The notes below the pieces were generated by a model, which saw nothing but the letters and a program-made list of their open reading frames with translations, was not told the DNA's origin and did not search any database. A stretch of DNA of 64,000 nt, from NCBI GenBank assembly GCA_965249735.1, contig CBDFMS010000026.1:496001-560000 (forward strand). Reading direction: 5' to 3'. Below are positions 38,355 through 47,697 of this stretch, piece after piece. The translations under genes and the position numbers were made by a program. The DNA is from JANQSS01 sp965249735. Lineage in GTDB: Bacteria; Bacteroidota; Bacteroidia; Chitinophagales; Saprospiraceae. Position 1 is the stretch's first letter. Each line of letters starts with the position of its first letter.

Positions 38355-39758
38355 ATGAAAAATCTACTTATCGCTTCAGTTTTATTTCTTATTACATCAC
38401 AGATACTCCTGGCACAATCTGCTATACTCGATGTCACTTCATCTGATCAGGGAATTCTTATTCCAAGTATGACCAAAGATCAACGAAATTTGATTGCAGC
38501 CCCCGCAATTAATCTCATCATTTTTCAGATTGACAGTACCCCCGGGTTAAAGTATTTCGATGGATTAAATTGGAAAACGTTGAGTGCCGGATTTATAATT
38601 GAGGATAGCGATGAGGATACTCGAGTAAGTGTTGAAAAAAATTCTGATGACGATATTATTCGGTTTGATATTGAAGGGATCGAAGTAGCTCGACTTGACA
38701 GTTCGACTTTTCATCTGGAAGCACCAGGAAAGAGTCTTTTTATTGGAACAAATGCAGGTGCCGCTGATGAGGGATTTGACAAGAGTTACCCAACGTTGGG
38801 AAATAGAAACACATTCCTCGGATATGAAGCAGGGATGACTACTGATACAGGCTTTTTAAATACAGCAGTAGGTCATTTTGCATTGAAGCTGCACACTCTG
38901 GGTTCGCGAAATACGGCAATTGGTGCTACAGCTTTACTACTTGATGAAATAGGCGACGATAATACAGCGGTTGGATATGGCTCTTTACTATTAAATACCT
39001 CTGGCGATTCAAATACAGCAGTAGGTTCAATCGCATTAGCACACAATATCATAGGAAAATGTAACACAGCGGTTGGATACAGGTCCGGATATTGGAATAC
39101 CAGTGGCAATTATAATACCACCTTAGGCTATCGTGCTTCATACAATAATTCTATTGGGCACAGTAATGTAGCAATTGGTACCGCTTCTCTTTATCACAAC
39201 GACTCTTGTAGTAATATTGTAGCAGTTGGCGATTCTGCCCTTTTTAATAATGGAATAGGTACAACGGAAATCGATCAGGCTCTTTTCAACACAGCCGTGG
39301 GATCCAAGACAATGTATTTCAATACAATAGGCAATTCAAATACTGCACTTGGTTATGAGGCCGGTTATTCTAATGTTTCCGGTGATAGTAATACATACAT
39401 AGGGCATCATGCCGGATACAACAATCAATCAGGAAAACAAAATGTTTTTATCGGTAACGAATCCGGCGCAGGAAATTTGGGTTCAGGAAACATTTTTATT
39501 GGATGGGCTGCCGGATCCCAGGAAAGCGGTTATAATCGCTTATACATTGCTAACAGTAACACAAGCAATCCTCTTATTTATGGGGAATTTCAAAATAATT
39601 TGATGAAAGTAAATGGTCATGTAAATATCACTGAATTTATTCAACTCGACCCTCGCTCCAGCGCCCCTACCACTCCTACTAAGGGAACTATATATTACGA
39701 CATGGCTACTGACAAATTAAAAGTTTGGACCGGGACTATATGGGAAGATCTGAATTAA
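38355..39758 (+). CDS. Secreted repeat protein with YadA-head/tail-fibre-like beta-roll repeats
   Basis: 467 aa from the ATG at 38355 starting a signal peptide (MKNLLIASVLFLITSQILLAQ). A longer frame from 38292 adds 21 unsupported residues. After an N-terminal region typical of Bacteroidota fibre proteins (AILDVTSSDQGILIPSMT) come about 14 copies of a 17-residue motif NTAVGxxALxxNxxGxx, as in left-handed beta-roll heads of trimeric adhesins, though those usually have a shorter period. The C-terminus (APTTPTKGTIYYDMATDKLKVW) is the common domain of such proteins. It is probably a cell-surface or extracellular fibre; no anchor is visible. Confidence 0.85.
   Translation: MKNLLIASVLFLITSQILLAQSAILDVTSSDQGILIPSMTKDQRNLIAAPAINLIIFQIDSTPGLKYFDGLNWKTLSAGFIIEDSDEDTRVSVEKNSDDDIIRFDIEGIEVARLDSSTFHLEAPGKSLFIGTNAGAADEGFDKSYPTLGNRNTFLGYEAGMTTDTGFLNTAVGHFALKLHTLGSRNTAIGATALLLDEIGDDNTAVGYGSLLLNTSGDSNTAVGSIALAHNIIGKCNTAVGYRSGYWNTSGNYNTTLGYRASYNNSIGHSNVAIGTASLYHNDSCSNIVAVGDSALFNNGIGTTEIDQALFNTAVGSKTMYFNTIGNSNTALGYEAGYSNVSGDSNTYIGHHAGYNNQSGKQNVFIGNESGAGNLGSGNIFIGWAAGSQESGYNRLYIANSNTSNPLIYGEFQNNLMKVNGHVNITEFIQLDPRSSAPTTPTKGTIYYDMATDKLKVWTGTIWEDLN
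38801..39540 (+). repeat. Tandem 51-base coding repeats (17-residue NTAVG motif)
   Basis: About 14 degenerate copies within the fibre-like gene, each beginning N(T/V)A(V/I/L)G and containing a mid-unit AL/AS/AG and a closing GxxN. Two units are irregular: the one around 39214-39290 is lengthened (DSALFNNGIGTTEIDQALF), and the last units shorten to 15-16 residues. DNA identity between copies is low, so the array looks old rather than recently expanded. Confidence 0.8.
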
Positions 39759-39829
39759 TTATTTCAAAAAACAAAACAATTCATATCACAAATATTTTAT
39801 TCATTTAAAATTTTAAAATAAAATTTATT

Positions 39830-40696
39830 ATGAAAATATTTAATCAACACGTATATTATTCCTTATTGTTCCTGCAATTATTTTGTGTAGTTTGCTTTAA
39901 TGCTAATAGCCAAGGTACCCCCGATCCCCTTTATTCCATAACTACCATCGAAAGTACTGATCACGCTGTATTAAAACTGCGAAGTGATAGCTATTTAGCA
40001 GACACAACGACTATTAAATTTACCAATATGGATGACTTTGGAACCGGGACCGAATTCTTGATTCAAAGTGCCGTGGAAAATGGATTGAAGATTAGCAGTA
40101 ACTCGGATTTGAGTGCTAATACAGCTGACAGTATTTTACTCCTTCGACCGGACGGACAGGTCATCATTGGCGACTTAAAGGGACCTGGCATCCGGAATGT
40201 GGCTGTCAACAACCAAGGCAAGTTGGTCACAGACGGGATTGAATACTATTTTAACCCAACTCTTGGTAAAGTCGTTGATGCCAGTGCTTTCATGACTCCA
40301 GACATATACCTTGCTCCTATAAATCCAGGAACAGCTGTGCGAATTGTTACTGATGTAAATGTGGATTCAATAGATCTTCAATGGTTTCAACTTCCTATAT
40401 CACTTCCATCAGGGCCGGTGCAATCTATCACAGTTTGCTATTCTGTCACTGATAACGCGAGTGATGGTCTTGCGGCAAGAATTCGTACTGTAAGACTCTG
40501 TCGTATGGATTATCCAAACTCGTGTACTGTTGATTTTGACGATCCTTCGAACCTAACCGGTTCACTTGATTGCTATGAAGCGATAAATAACAACTCAAAC
40601 CCGATCACAACAGGATCTCCTATTGTATCGATGCAAGTGGTCTTAGGTTCTGACGATTCAATCGACATAGGGCAAATTTCAGTTAAAATGAAATAG
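39830..40696 (+). CDS. Secreted protein of unknown function
   Basis: 288 aa with signal peptide (LLFLQLFCVVCFNANSQ). The N-terminal half has a fibre-protein-like segment (DSILLLRPDGQVIIGD), and the C-terminal half (about 140-288) looks like a beta-sandwich (AVRIVTDVNVDSIDLQWFQLP, SITVCYSVTD). It begins 71 bases after the repeat protein and shares its style, so the two may be co-expressed. I do not recognise a characterised family. No anchor or sorting domain is visible. Confidence 0.8.
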   Translation: MKIFNQHVYYSLLFLQLFCVVCFNANSQGTPDPLYSITTIESTDHAVLKLRSDSYLADTTTIKFTNMDDFGTGTEFLIQSAVENGLKISSNSDLSANTADSILLLRPDGQVIIGDLKGPGIRNVAVNNQGKLVTDGIEYYFNPTLGKVVDASAFMTPDIYLAPINPGTAVRIVTDVNVDSIDLQWFQLPISLPSGPVQSITVCYSVTDNASDGLAARIRTVRLCRMDYPNSCTVDFDDPSNLTGSLDCYEAINNNSNPITTGSPIVSMQVVLGSDDSIDIGQISVKMK

Positions 40697-40854
40697 GATT
40701 TCATGATCGATAAAAAGTTATCAAATTGATTCAGAATACGATTCGACGTTATAACTATATGAGGTAAATTCTATTTTTCGGTACATTGCGAGCTTCTATC
40801 AGATTCAAAACATTGATCTTTACCCCTTAGGTTGAATGAACAAAATATAGAAGA

Positions 40855-41973
40855 TTGGAAAATTCAAATTTGCAAATAACCGTCACTTGTCTTCCCGGGC
40901 TTGAAGAAATTCTAGCCGAGGAAATCAACCGGCATGGTGGGCAGGAAATCGATATCAAGCGTCGTGCGGTGTTATGTACCGGTGATCTTAGGATATTGTA
41001 CAAACTAAACCTGGAATGCCGATATGCACTTCGTGTCTTATTACATTTAGAGCACCATCATATTAAGAATGAAGAAGAATTGTATCAGGCAGTACACTCG
41101 ATCCATTGGCAAAACCATTTCGAGGTAAACCAAACTTTCGCTATCCGCTCAGCATTTGGCCGCCATGATTTTAGAAATACACACTATTTTTCTTTAAAAG
41201 CCAAAGATGCCGTTGTTGATCGATTTAATTCCGAGATAGGAAGCCGCCCTTCAATTGACACAAAAACACCTGATATCGGCATTCATTTGTATTATGATTC
41301 CGGGCATCTTGATGTCTATCTTGATAGTAGTGGCTATTCACTTCATAAGCGAGGATATAAAAGATTTTTGGGCCAGGCATCCCTGAACGAGACATTAGCA
41401 GCTGCCATATTCCGCTGGGGTGAATGGAAGCCCGGTCAAGTCGTCGTCAATCCAATGTGTGGAATCGGAACAATCGGAATCGAAGCTACTTTCACTATGC
41501 ATCAACTCTCTCCTCAACAAAACAGAGATAATTTTGGATTTCGTCATTGGCACAACTACGACGACGAGATTTATCAAGAACTTCGTAAACAGCAAGAAAT
41601 AATAAACGACCTGGATGTCCTATGTTCTGATATAAATTCCAGGGCTGTAGATGAGTGTCGGCAAAATGTTGACAATGCTGGATTATCCGACCATATACAT
41701 TGTGATACAGAAGATTTTTTTACAATGGATCCGATTGACAATGCGCTGATATTACTAAACCCACCTTATGATATTCGCCTACGGCAAGATGATGTCATCG
41801 CTTTTTATAAAAAAATTGGTGATACATTAAAATTCAAATGGAAAAATTCCAGATGTGTGGTAATTAGCGGAAATTTGGAAGCATTTAAATTCATCGGACT
41901 ACGACCAAATAAAAAATACAAGGTTTTCAATGGACCGATACCTGCCGAAATTCGAATATATGATATTTATTAA
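40855..41973 (+). CDS. THUMP-domain RNA methyltransferase (RlmL N-terminal/UPF0020 type)
   Basis: 372 aa. The N-terminal THUMP region (about 5-150; TCLPGLEEILAEEI) binds RNA. LHKRGYKRF precedes the Rossmann methyltransferase with NPMCGIGTIGIEA (SAM motif I) and the catalytic motif NPPYDIRL, as in enzymes that methylate guanine N2 of 23S rRNA. The only start in frame after the upstream TGA at 40837 is TTG at 40855 (or TTG at 40870), giving LENSNLQITVTCLPG, which aligns with family N-termini, so a TTG start is likely. Confidence 0.92.
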   Translation: MENSNLQITVTCLPGLEEILAEEINRHGGQEIDIKRRAVLCTGDLRILYKLNLECRYALRVLLHLEHHHIKNEEELYQAVHSIHWQNHFEVNQTFAIRSAFGRHDFRNTHYFSLKAKDAVVDRFNSEIGSRPSIDTKTPDIGIHLYYDSGHLDVYLDSSGYSLHKRGYKRFLGQASLNETLAAAIFRWGEWKPGQVVVNPMCGIGTIGIEATFTMHQLSPQQNRDNFGFRHWHNYDDEIYQELRKQQEIINDLDVLCSDINSRAVDECRQNVDNAGLSDHIHCDTEDFFTMDPIDNALILLNPPYDIRLRQDDVIAFYKKIGDTLKFKWKNSRCVVISGNLEAFKFIGLRPNKKYKVFNGPIPAEIRIYDIY

Positions 41974-42044
41974 TCCAGGAAGTAATTAAATATTAAAGTA
42001 TTAAATTCCAGGTTATTCATTATTTTCTCCCTTCTCGCCTAAAA

Positions 42045-43583
42045 TTAGTTGCATCCATCGTTATCCACAAATAACTGTCCTCCAACTTCTACTTCAAAAT
42101 CTGGACTCAGAATGACAGAATCTGTAGCGTGCATTTCCACAAAACCACCATTGACGATGAGTCCATCACTTTCGATCCATTCGCTGGCAAAATTAGGCTC
42201 TGAAGCAAGTGTATCCGTCAAGCTGTAGTTTGTAAGGCAAGGACCAGTATATGTCCCAAGAAATACATTAAGTAGTTCCGTTTCGCTTCTTTGCAAGTTG
42301 ATCTGAAACGTATCGCTTGGATAAGATGCATGGCTGAAAACCACATCATATATTCCTGGTGTAAGTATTCCAGTCGCATAATTGCCAAAATTATCTGTTA
42401 CGGAATAATTTAAGTCAGCAGACAGAATTTCGATGTCGACGCCTGTAATTGTATTGAGCGTATTGACATCACGAACACTTCCTCGCAAATAGCAGGCACG
42501 TTTATAAGTTGGATTCAATACGTATAATCCAGTTTGTCTGTCACTGGCCAGTAGTGTCCCCGAAGGTAAAAAGGGATAAGCTCCCCAACAACCATTAAAT
42601 CCACCATGGCTGCCGGGCCAGGTATCATAATTTCCAACTTCAATCAAATTGTCCGGCTGAGCGGCATCAACGATTACGACACCATCTGTATAATATGAAA
42701 CGACAAGGAAATCATTTAAGACGTGTACGTTATGTGGAATGACATTATTTCCTTCAGAGCCCAAAGGCCTGAATTTGTCAAGTCGTGAAATATTTCCAAG
42801 ATCTGAGATATCATAAGATTCCACATAGGCATTACTCTTTTCATCTGTGGTAAAAATATAATCACCACTATCTGACAACCACGTATTATGTGTAAAAGCG
42901 CGCGTTGTAGACTGTGAAGCAACGGAGACAGGATTCGTTCGATCAGTAACGTCGTACACGCCAAATTGTCCCTGATAAATCTCAGATGTGTACATGAAAG
43001 AATCCCGGACATAGACATCATGAGAATAGTAGTCATCAGCCTCCCCAACGTGAATTGGTGTTCCGGGCGTAGTGAACAGATCTAATATAATAATGCCTCC
43101 AGGGCTAAAATTGTGTCCTGCCAGATAACCATAGCCATCTTCATCAATATAAATATTGTGTGATTCCTCCAGTTGATCTGTCACACCTCCTACCGTGAGT
43201 GTAGGAGACCAAAACGAGTGCGTAATCGTATCGGGAGCTGCTGACATGTCCACTATGAGCAATCCAGTTCCACTCCCATCAGTCACGACATATACATAAT
43301 CACCGAAACTTTTTAAGTCACGCCATGTCGTACTTACGCCGATAATCGTATCACGGGCTATCGGTGAAGAGGGATCTTCAAGGCTATAGATACGCGTTGA
43401 ATTTTGTGTTCCTACAAGCGCATATTCTAGACCATTGCCATCGACATAACCCCACACATCAGATGTATTCTGGCCCATTGTAACATTGGCAAGCTCAGTC
43501 ACATTTACGTGCGTCTGTGCGAAAATAAATGTGTTGAGAAAAAAAAGTAGAAAGCAAAAGGAGAGGGTTTTAAAGTGAGTCAT
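42045..43583 (-). CDS. Secreted choice-of-anchor B family protein (LVIVD-like repeats)
   Basis: 512 aa. The signal peptide (about 1-22) ends FIFAQ. A beta-propeller-like region (about 25-365) has repeats of the LVIVD type (LLIVDMSAAPDT, IIILDLFTTPGT, FGVYDVTDRTNP, GVVIVDAAQPDN) and blocks ESHNIYIDEDGYGYLAG and HDVYVRDSFMYTSEI, hallmarks of this family in Bacteroidota. A carboxypeptidase-regulatory-like beta-sandwich (about 370-445) follows. The tail VILSPDFEVEVGGQLFVDNDGCN-type sequence resembles the short LxxGFxxxxG...C ends of many exported Saprospiria proteins. The role is unknown, presumably extracellular. Confidence 0.88.
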   Translation of the reverse strand: MTHFKTLSFCFLLFFLNTFIFAQTHVNVTELANVTMGQNTSDVWGYVDGNGLEYALVGTQNSTRIYSLEDPSSPIARDTIIGVSTTWRDLKSFGDYVYVVTDGSGTGLLIVDMSAAPDTITHSFWSPTLTVGGVTDQLEESHNIYIDEDGYGYLAGHNFSPGGIIILDLFTTPGTPIHVGEADDYYSHDVYVRDSFMYTSEIYQGQFGVYDVTDRTNPVSVASQSTTRAFTHNTWLSDSGDYIFTTDEKSNAYVESYDISDLGNISRLDKFRPLGSEGNNVIPHNVHVLNDFLVVSYYTDGVVIVDAAQPDNLIEVGNYDTWPGSHGGFNGCWGAYPFLPSGTLLASDRQTGLYVLNPTYKRACYLRGSVRDVNTLNTITGVDIEILSADLNYSVTDNFGNYATGILTPGIYDVVFSHASYPSDTFQINLQRSETELLNVFLGTYTGPCLTNYSLTDTLASEPNFASEWIESDGLIVNGGFVEMHATDSVILSPDFEVEVGGQLFVDNDGCN

Positions 43584-43680
43584 GGTCAGATGTTTAATAG
43601 ATGTTGAGTAAAACTAAAACTTATTTTTCAAGCAGCTGCAATTAATATAGCAAACGTTAATTACGTTCAATTCCATATGA

Positions 43681-44397
43681 CTATAGTACAGAAAGAAGGT
43701 CTGTTGTCCCTATCGAACGATTGATTGTATATCCTTCGCCATACTCGGCGCCGATTATTCGTCCGAGCTGTTGGGCCCGTCCCTTCAAAAATTCGAGAAA
43801 TGCCATGCTCGATATCGGTGTTTCAGGTTCATCACTATCAGGATTATAAAATTGAGATTTAAAAGCCATTATAGCCTCTACCTTTTTCTCCATAAATGGC
43901 GATATATCAACGACGATATCCGGATGTTCGTAATAATCCTGAATGTAATGATATACGGCTTTGGGTCTCCATGCTTCCTGCATGTTGCCGTCTCGCTCTG
44001 TTTCAATTTTGATCAGTCCGGATAAAAAGCATGCTTCCCGGACAAAATCAGCGGCTTTTCCATGATCAGGATGTCGATCTCTTTCGGCGTTTGCCAGGAC
44101 GATACCAGGACGATAAGCGCGAATCACCTCGACCATTTTGAGCAGGCTGCTTCGGTCTTTAATAAAAAACCCATCAGCCAATCCGAGATTTTCGCGGTGA
44201 TCTATTCCAAAAATGCGCCGGGCAGCATCAGCTTCTTGTAGCCGCAGTTCAGCACTACCCCTTGACCCCAATTCACCTTTTGTCATATCACAGATCGCCA
44301 CCTTATATCCGAGGGAGAGGTGTCGGAATAGCGTACCCGAACAACTCAACTCAATATCATCAGGATGGACACCGATAGCTAGAATATCAACTTTCAT
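43681..44397 (-). CDS. bshB1: Bacillithiol biosynthesis deacetylase BshB1
   Basis: 238 aa LmbE-like zinc deacetylase. The metal motif GVHPDDIE is at 8-15 (AHPDD in many relatives), and the HPDHGKAAD block near 110 supplies the third ligand. MTKGELGSRGS and LADGFF are characteristic of BshB1. It removes the acetyl group from GlcNAc-malate in bacillithiol synthesis. bshA and bshC are not in the window. It is a single gene; the upstream 299-base spacer holds a strong hairpin. Confidence 0.94.
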   Translation of the reverse strand: MKVDILAIGVHPDDIELSCSGTLFRHLSLGYKVAICDMTKGELGSRGSAELRLQEADAARRIFGIDHRENLGLADGFFIKDRSSLLKMVEVIRAYRPGIVLANAERDRHPDHGKAADFVREACFLSGLIKIETERDGNMQEAWRPKAVYHYIQDYYEHPDIVVDISPFMEKKVEAIMAFKSQFYNPDSDEPETPISSMAFLEFLKGRAQQLGRIIGAEYGEGYTINRSIGTTDLLSVL

Positions 44398-44508
44398 GAA
44401 GGTTTGTTTTTCTAAGATGCCAAAAGTAATGATTTGCTTTTAGCGAGAAACCGAAGTTTGGCATGGTCCTTGTATTTAACATATTATCGAGAATGTTTCT
44501 TAAATGTT

Positions 44509-44557
44509 GACAAGCTACCACTAAGGTCCCATCCCTGGTAGCTTGTCCTTTTTATTT
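44509..44557 (+). terminator. Strong plus-strand terminator-like hairpin with no plus-strand gene upstream
   Basis: GACAAGCTACCA (44509-44520) and TGGTAGCTTGTC (44536-44547) form a perfect 12-bp stem with a 15-base loop, followed on the plus strand by CTTTTTATTT. Genes on both sides are on the minus strand, so it would end either antisense transcription or an unannotated small RNA. The remaining spacer 44398-44696 shows no gene. Confidence 0.55.
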
Positions 44558-44696
44558 GAATTACAAGTTTGTAAAATGAGAATCTGTGAAAGCAAACACA
44601 TTTTGCGATGACATCAAAACAAGAGTCGGATCAATAGCCTCTTCTACCGGTCGAGCACCCGAAGTCCGGAATTCGGCAATACATACGCATCAGGAT

Positions 44697-46148
44697 TTAA
44701 TCCGCTGTGCGTACGGTTGTTTTTTCCTGGATCCAGCATCCTACACTAAAGACTGAACCTTTTGCAATGCTACGCTGAAAAATATCTTCTCTACTCGGCA
44801 TGTACTTGCTGTATCGGTTAATCAATTGACGTGCCTCAGCTGCCACGTTCGGATCGATGGATTTGGCATAATTCCACTTATCCAGCGCTGGCCAGGTTAC
44901 CACCTGGCTATCGAATCCCCTTCCGGGACCACAGAGCGGCCCACTGGACGCATACAGCTTCCCAATCAAGATATATGGTTCACCCCAATTTGAGCGCAGC
45001 GCAGCAGCTTTCCGTGCATATTGACGGGATTTTGGATAGTTTTTGAGATGAGCATAATAAATTTTGGAGATGATGAAATTATATTTTGATTTCTTTTCAT
45101 CATCGTCTGTATTATTTATTGCCTCTTCAAACTTGGAAAGTGCACCTCTGTAATTTCCATCTCTTAAATATTCATAAGCCTTCGAAATAACTCCTCCTCC
45201 TGAAGTTGTTGTTTGTGTTTCGATACAATTATATTGGATTAATGCAGTAAAGATTTCGCGTAGTTTATCATCGGTTTTTTCACAACCACCAAATCGCAAC
45301 TTCGAATAAATAGAAGTGGCTTCTTCACAATTTCCTTGATTTGCTTCATAAATTGAAATGTATTTATCGAGATAATACGTACAATCAAAGAAACCTTTGA
45401 CTGCTTCCAGGCGATCTATGTAAGGAATCGCATATTCATTTACGGTCACCCAAGATTTTAGTTCCTCACCTTTTTTAAGATTGGTATTGACTATTTCCGG
45501 AATTAAAGCCGCGTAATGTTGAGCTTCTGCTGTATCAATTTCCCTTTTAATAAATCGATCTACCATCATTTTGGTAAATGGATTTAGAACAAATACATAA
45601 GTTTCCAATTGCTTAACATCTACGACTTCTTTGAACATTGTATATTTTGTCGCCTCCGATGCAAGGTCAGGATACTCATAGTATAAGTCAAAAGCTTTTC
45701 TGGCCTTTACATAATCCTTTTGTTCAGGATAGCACTCCCCTATTTCTTCATATAATCTGAGTATGTTATCGATGTATTCTTGACGCTTTTTGGGATCGGT
45801 TTCTGTTCGCAAAAACCGCTGGTAGTATTTTATGCCATCGCTGAAGACCGTCCACCTTTTACCATCTGCTGCAGGGGCACTCGCGTACACAACTTTCCAC
45901 ATTTCAAACGACTCTTCGTATTTTTTCAAATTAAGGAAGTCGCGATAGATGATATAAGTATCTTCCAACTCCTCTGAATTCTTGTTGTCCCGAAATTTAG
46001 GGCAAGTGCTTAATCCTTCTTCCGGTTCTTCTTCAATCACCGGTTCTTCATCTGTTTCCTGTGTTTCTTCAATCACCTTCGGTGTGCATTGATACAGGAA
46101 GAGGAGGCAGAGCGCTAGGGGTAGGAGTGCAGTTCTAATTGACATCAT
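44697..46148 (-). CDS. TPR-like envelope lipoprotein, paralogue of the upstream gene
   Basis: 483 aa. The N-terminus (LLPLALCLLFLYQC) is a signal with a probable lipobox ending LYQC, then an acidic linker (EETQETDEEPVIEEEPEE) and helical TPR-like repeats (YEESFEMWKVVYASAPAADGKR; GNYRGALSKFEEAINNTDD; SRQYARKAAALRSNWGEPYILIGKLY). It shares its whole architecture with the gene at 46268-47695, including the APAADGKR block and a C-terminal SVGCWIQE/SVGCGIGE ending, so the two arose by duplication. An intrinsic terminator between them suggests a separate transcript or partial read-through. The function is not known. Confidence 0.85.
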   Translation of the reverse strand: MMSIRTALLPLALCLLFLYQCTPKVIEETQETDEEPVIEEEPEEGLSTCPKFRDNKNSEELEDTYIIYRDFLNLKKYEESFEMWKVVYASAPAADGKRWTVFSDGIKYYQRFLRTETDPKKRQEYIDNILRLYEEIGECYPEQKDYVKARKAFDLYYEYPDLASEATKYTMFKEVVDVKQLETYVFVLNPFTKMMVDRFIKREIDTAEAQHYAALIPEIVNTNLKKGEELKSWVTVNEYAIPYIDRLEAVKGFFDCTYYLDKYISIYEANQGNCEEATSIYSKLRFGGCEKTDDKLREIFTALIQYNCIETQTTTSGGGVISKAYEYLRDGNYRGALSKFEEAINNTDDDEKKSKYNFIISKIYYAHLKNYPKSRQYARKAAALRSNWGEPYILIGKLYASSGPLCGPGRGFDSQVVTWPALDKWNYAKSIDPNVAAEARQLINRYSKYMPSREDIFQRSIAKGSVFSVGCWIQEKTTVRTAD

Positions 46149-46171
46149 CTCTTTTTGATTTAGCGTGTAAT

Positions 46172-46201
46172 AAAAAAGCTTCGCTCTATTCAGAACGAAG
46201 C
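46172..46201 (-). terminator. Rho-independent terminator between the two TPR-like genes
   Basis: On the minus strand GCTTCG...CGAAGC extends to about a 10-bp stem (one T-G pair) with a GAAT loop, then six T residues. It lies 67 bases after the stop of the 46268-47695 gene, so it should end the tdk/purH/coaX-side operon there. Confidence 0.88.
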
Positions 46202-46267
46202 CTCAAGATACTAGTCTCTTAAAAAATATTTTAATCTGTCCATAGGTGGATCAGAAATAATTTTGTC

Positions 46268-47695
46268 TTATCTAAAACTCAACCTGACGGTTTCTCCAAT
46301 TCCACAGCCTACAGATGCCTTCTGGCCTGCTTTTTTTCCTTGCATAAAGGCGGTTTCTCCATCCGGTTTTGACCCCTGGTATTTGGCAATACGAGAACTT
46401 GCTTCGCTTGAGACACTTGGATCAGCAGATTTTGCCCTTGCATATTGTTCGATTGCGGCAAGTACGCCCAATCCACGCTCCCAGGCATCACTGCATTTGC
46501 GACTTTGAATGGCATATAGATCCCCTAATAACATATATGGCCTGCCCCAGTCGGCTCGTAGTTCTTTAACTTTTCTCAAACTGGCTTTCGCCGCACCTAA
46601 GGACTTCAACTTTCGTCCTTCGATACTAGCCTTACTAAATAAGTAGTTTGCTTTTTTAATTGGGTCGGCTTCTTCCTGAATGGCTTCTTCATACTTTGCG
46701 ACGGCTCCTTTGAAGTCTCCGTTGTCATATAATTTTTTAGCCATGACATGAGGATTATTTCTTTCGTACTCAGCCTGGACAGAAGCATTATGTGTTGCAG
46801 CTAATTTCCCATATTCCTTTTCAATTTTTGCAACATCGGGATCTGTCGGTTCACAACCTCTTCTTTTCAATGTAACGACTACTTGCTTCATTACTTCAAA
46901 ATTTGTTGGGTCTTCTTCGTAAATCGGTAACCATTTTTTCTTGAAATATTCACAATCGAATATTTCTTCTTCTATTTCTTTAAATTTTGACAATGCCCTT
47001 TTCTTAGAACTATCGAAATATTCTCCATAATCAGGATCATTTTCAATATTATAATTTCCTATACGTTCAATATCACCATAAAGCTTTCGCATATTTTCTG
47101 CAGTCTCTTTTCCTTTTTTGTATTGATAGACACCAATATGCGCAGCCGGTTCTAAAACGATATATTCTGCACCGACGTCATTTACTTCGATGGCTCTTTT
47201 CAAAACCTCATAGTTTTTACTATAGTTTGCATTCAATTCATAAAATAAATCATAACCCATTCTTCCAAGTACAAAACCTACTTTTTGACCATAACAATCG
47301 TCATCACAATCATTTAATGCGATCACTTTTTGTTCATAACATGCAACACATTCATCGTATAGTCTAATAATTTCTTTTTTGAATTTTTCCTTTTCGGCTT
47401 TATCCTCCGTCTCTTTTAGGAAATGTTTATAGATTTTAATTCCATCGGTTAGATGAAAATCTCGTTTACCATCGGCTGCCGGTGCAATATCATAAGCCAT
47501 TTGCCAATGTTCAAAGGCCATGTCGAAATCTCCAGTTTTGAGTGCTTGCCTGTAGATACTATGTGATTCTTCCCCCTGTTCTTTTTGGGGACTGTCATTC
47601 CATGTGGTACAAACAAATTCTTCTGAAAGTTGGGCAGATGATGGCAGCGACCCAAAAATAAATAGTGCGAGGAAAAGTGAAAAAAGCAGCTTCAT
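46268..47695 (-). CDS. TPR-like periplasmic protein
   Basis: 475 aa with signal peptide (LLFSLFLALFIFGSLPSSAQ) and TPR-like helical repeats (GDFDMAFEHWQMAYDIAPAADG; GDFKGAVAKYEEAIQEEADP; AKASLRKVKELRADWGRPYMLLGDLYAIQ). Cysteines near 110-130 (CVACYEQ, DCDDDCYG) could form disulfides. It is paralogous to the downstream lipoprotein but lacks a lipobox. It starts 2 bases after the outer-membrane barrel gene ends, so the pair probably act together in the envelope. The exact role is unknown. Confidence 0.85.
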   Translation of the reverse strand: MKLLFSLFLALFIFGSLPSSAQLSEEFVCTTWNDSPQKEQGEESHSIYRQALKTGDFDMAFEHWQMAYDIAPAADGKRDFHLTDGIKIYKHFLKETEDKAEKEKFKKEIIRLYDECVACYEQKVIALNDCDDDCYGQKVGFVLGRMGYDLFYELNANYSKNYEVLKRAIEVNDVGAEYIVLEPAAHIGVYQYKKGKETAENMRKLYGDIERIGNYNIENDPDYGEYFDSSKKRALSKFKEIEEEIFDCEYFKKKWLPIYEEDPTNFEVMKQVVVTLKRRGCEPTDPDVAKIEKEYGKLAATHNASVQAEYERNNPHVMAKKLYDNGDFKGAVAKYEEAIQEEADPIKKANYLFSKASIEGRKLKSLGAAKASLRKVKELRADWGRPYMLLGDLYAIQSRKCSDAWERGLGVLAAIEQYARAKSADPSVSSEASSRIAKYQGSKPDGETAFMQGKKAGQKASVGCGIGETVRLSFR

Positions 47696-47697
47696 GA

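Noticed and set aside
38801..39540. CRISPR-like regular repeat spacing
   Set aside because: The 51-base period is coding, degenerate and in frame with the 17-residue protein repeat.
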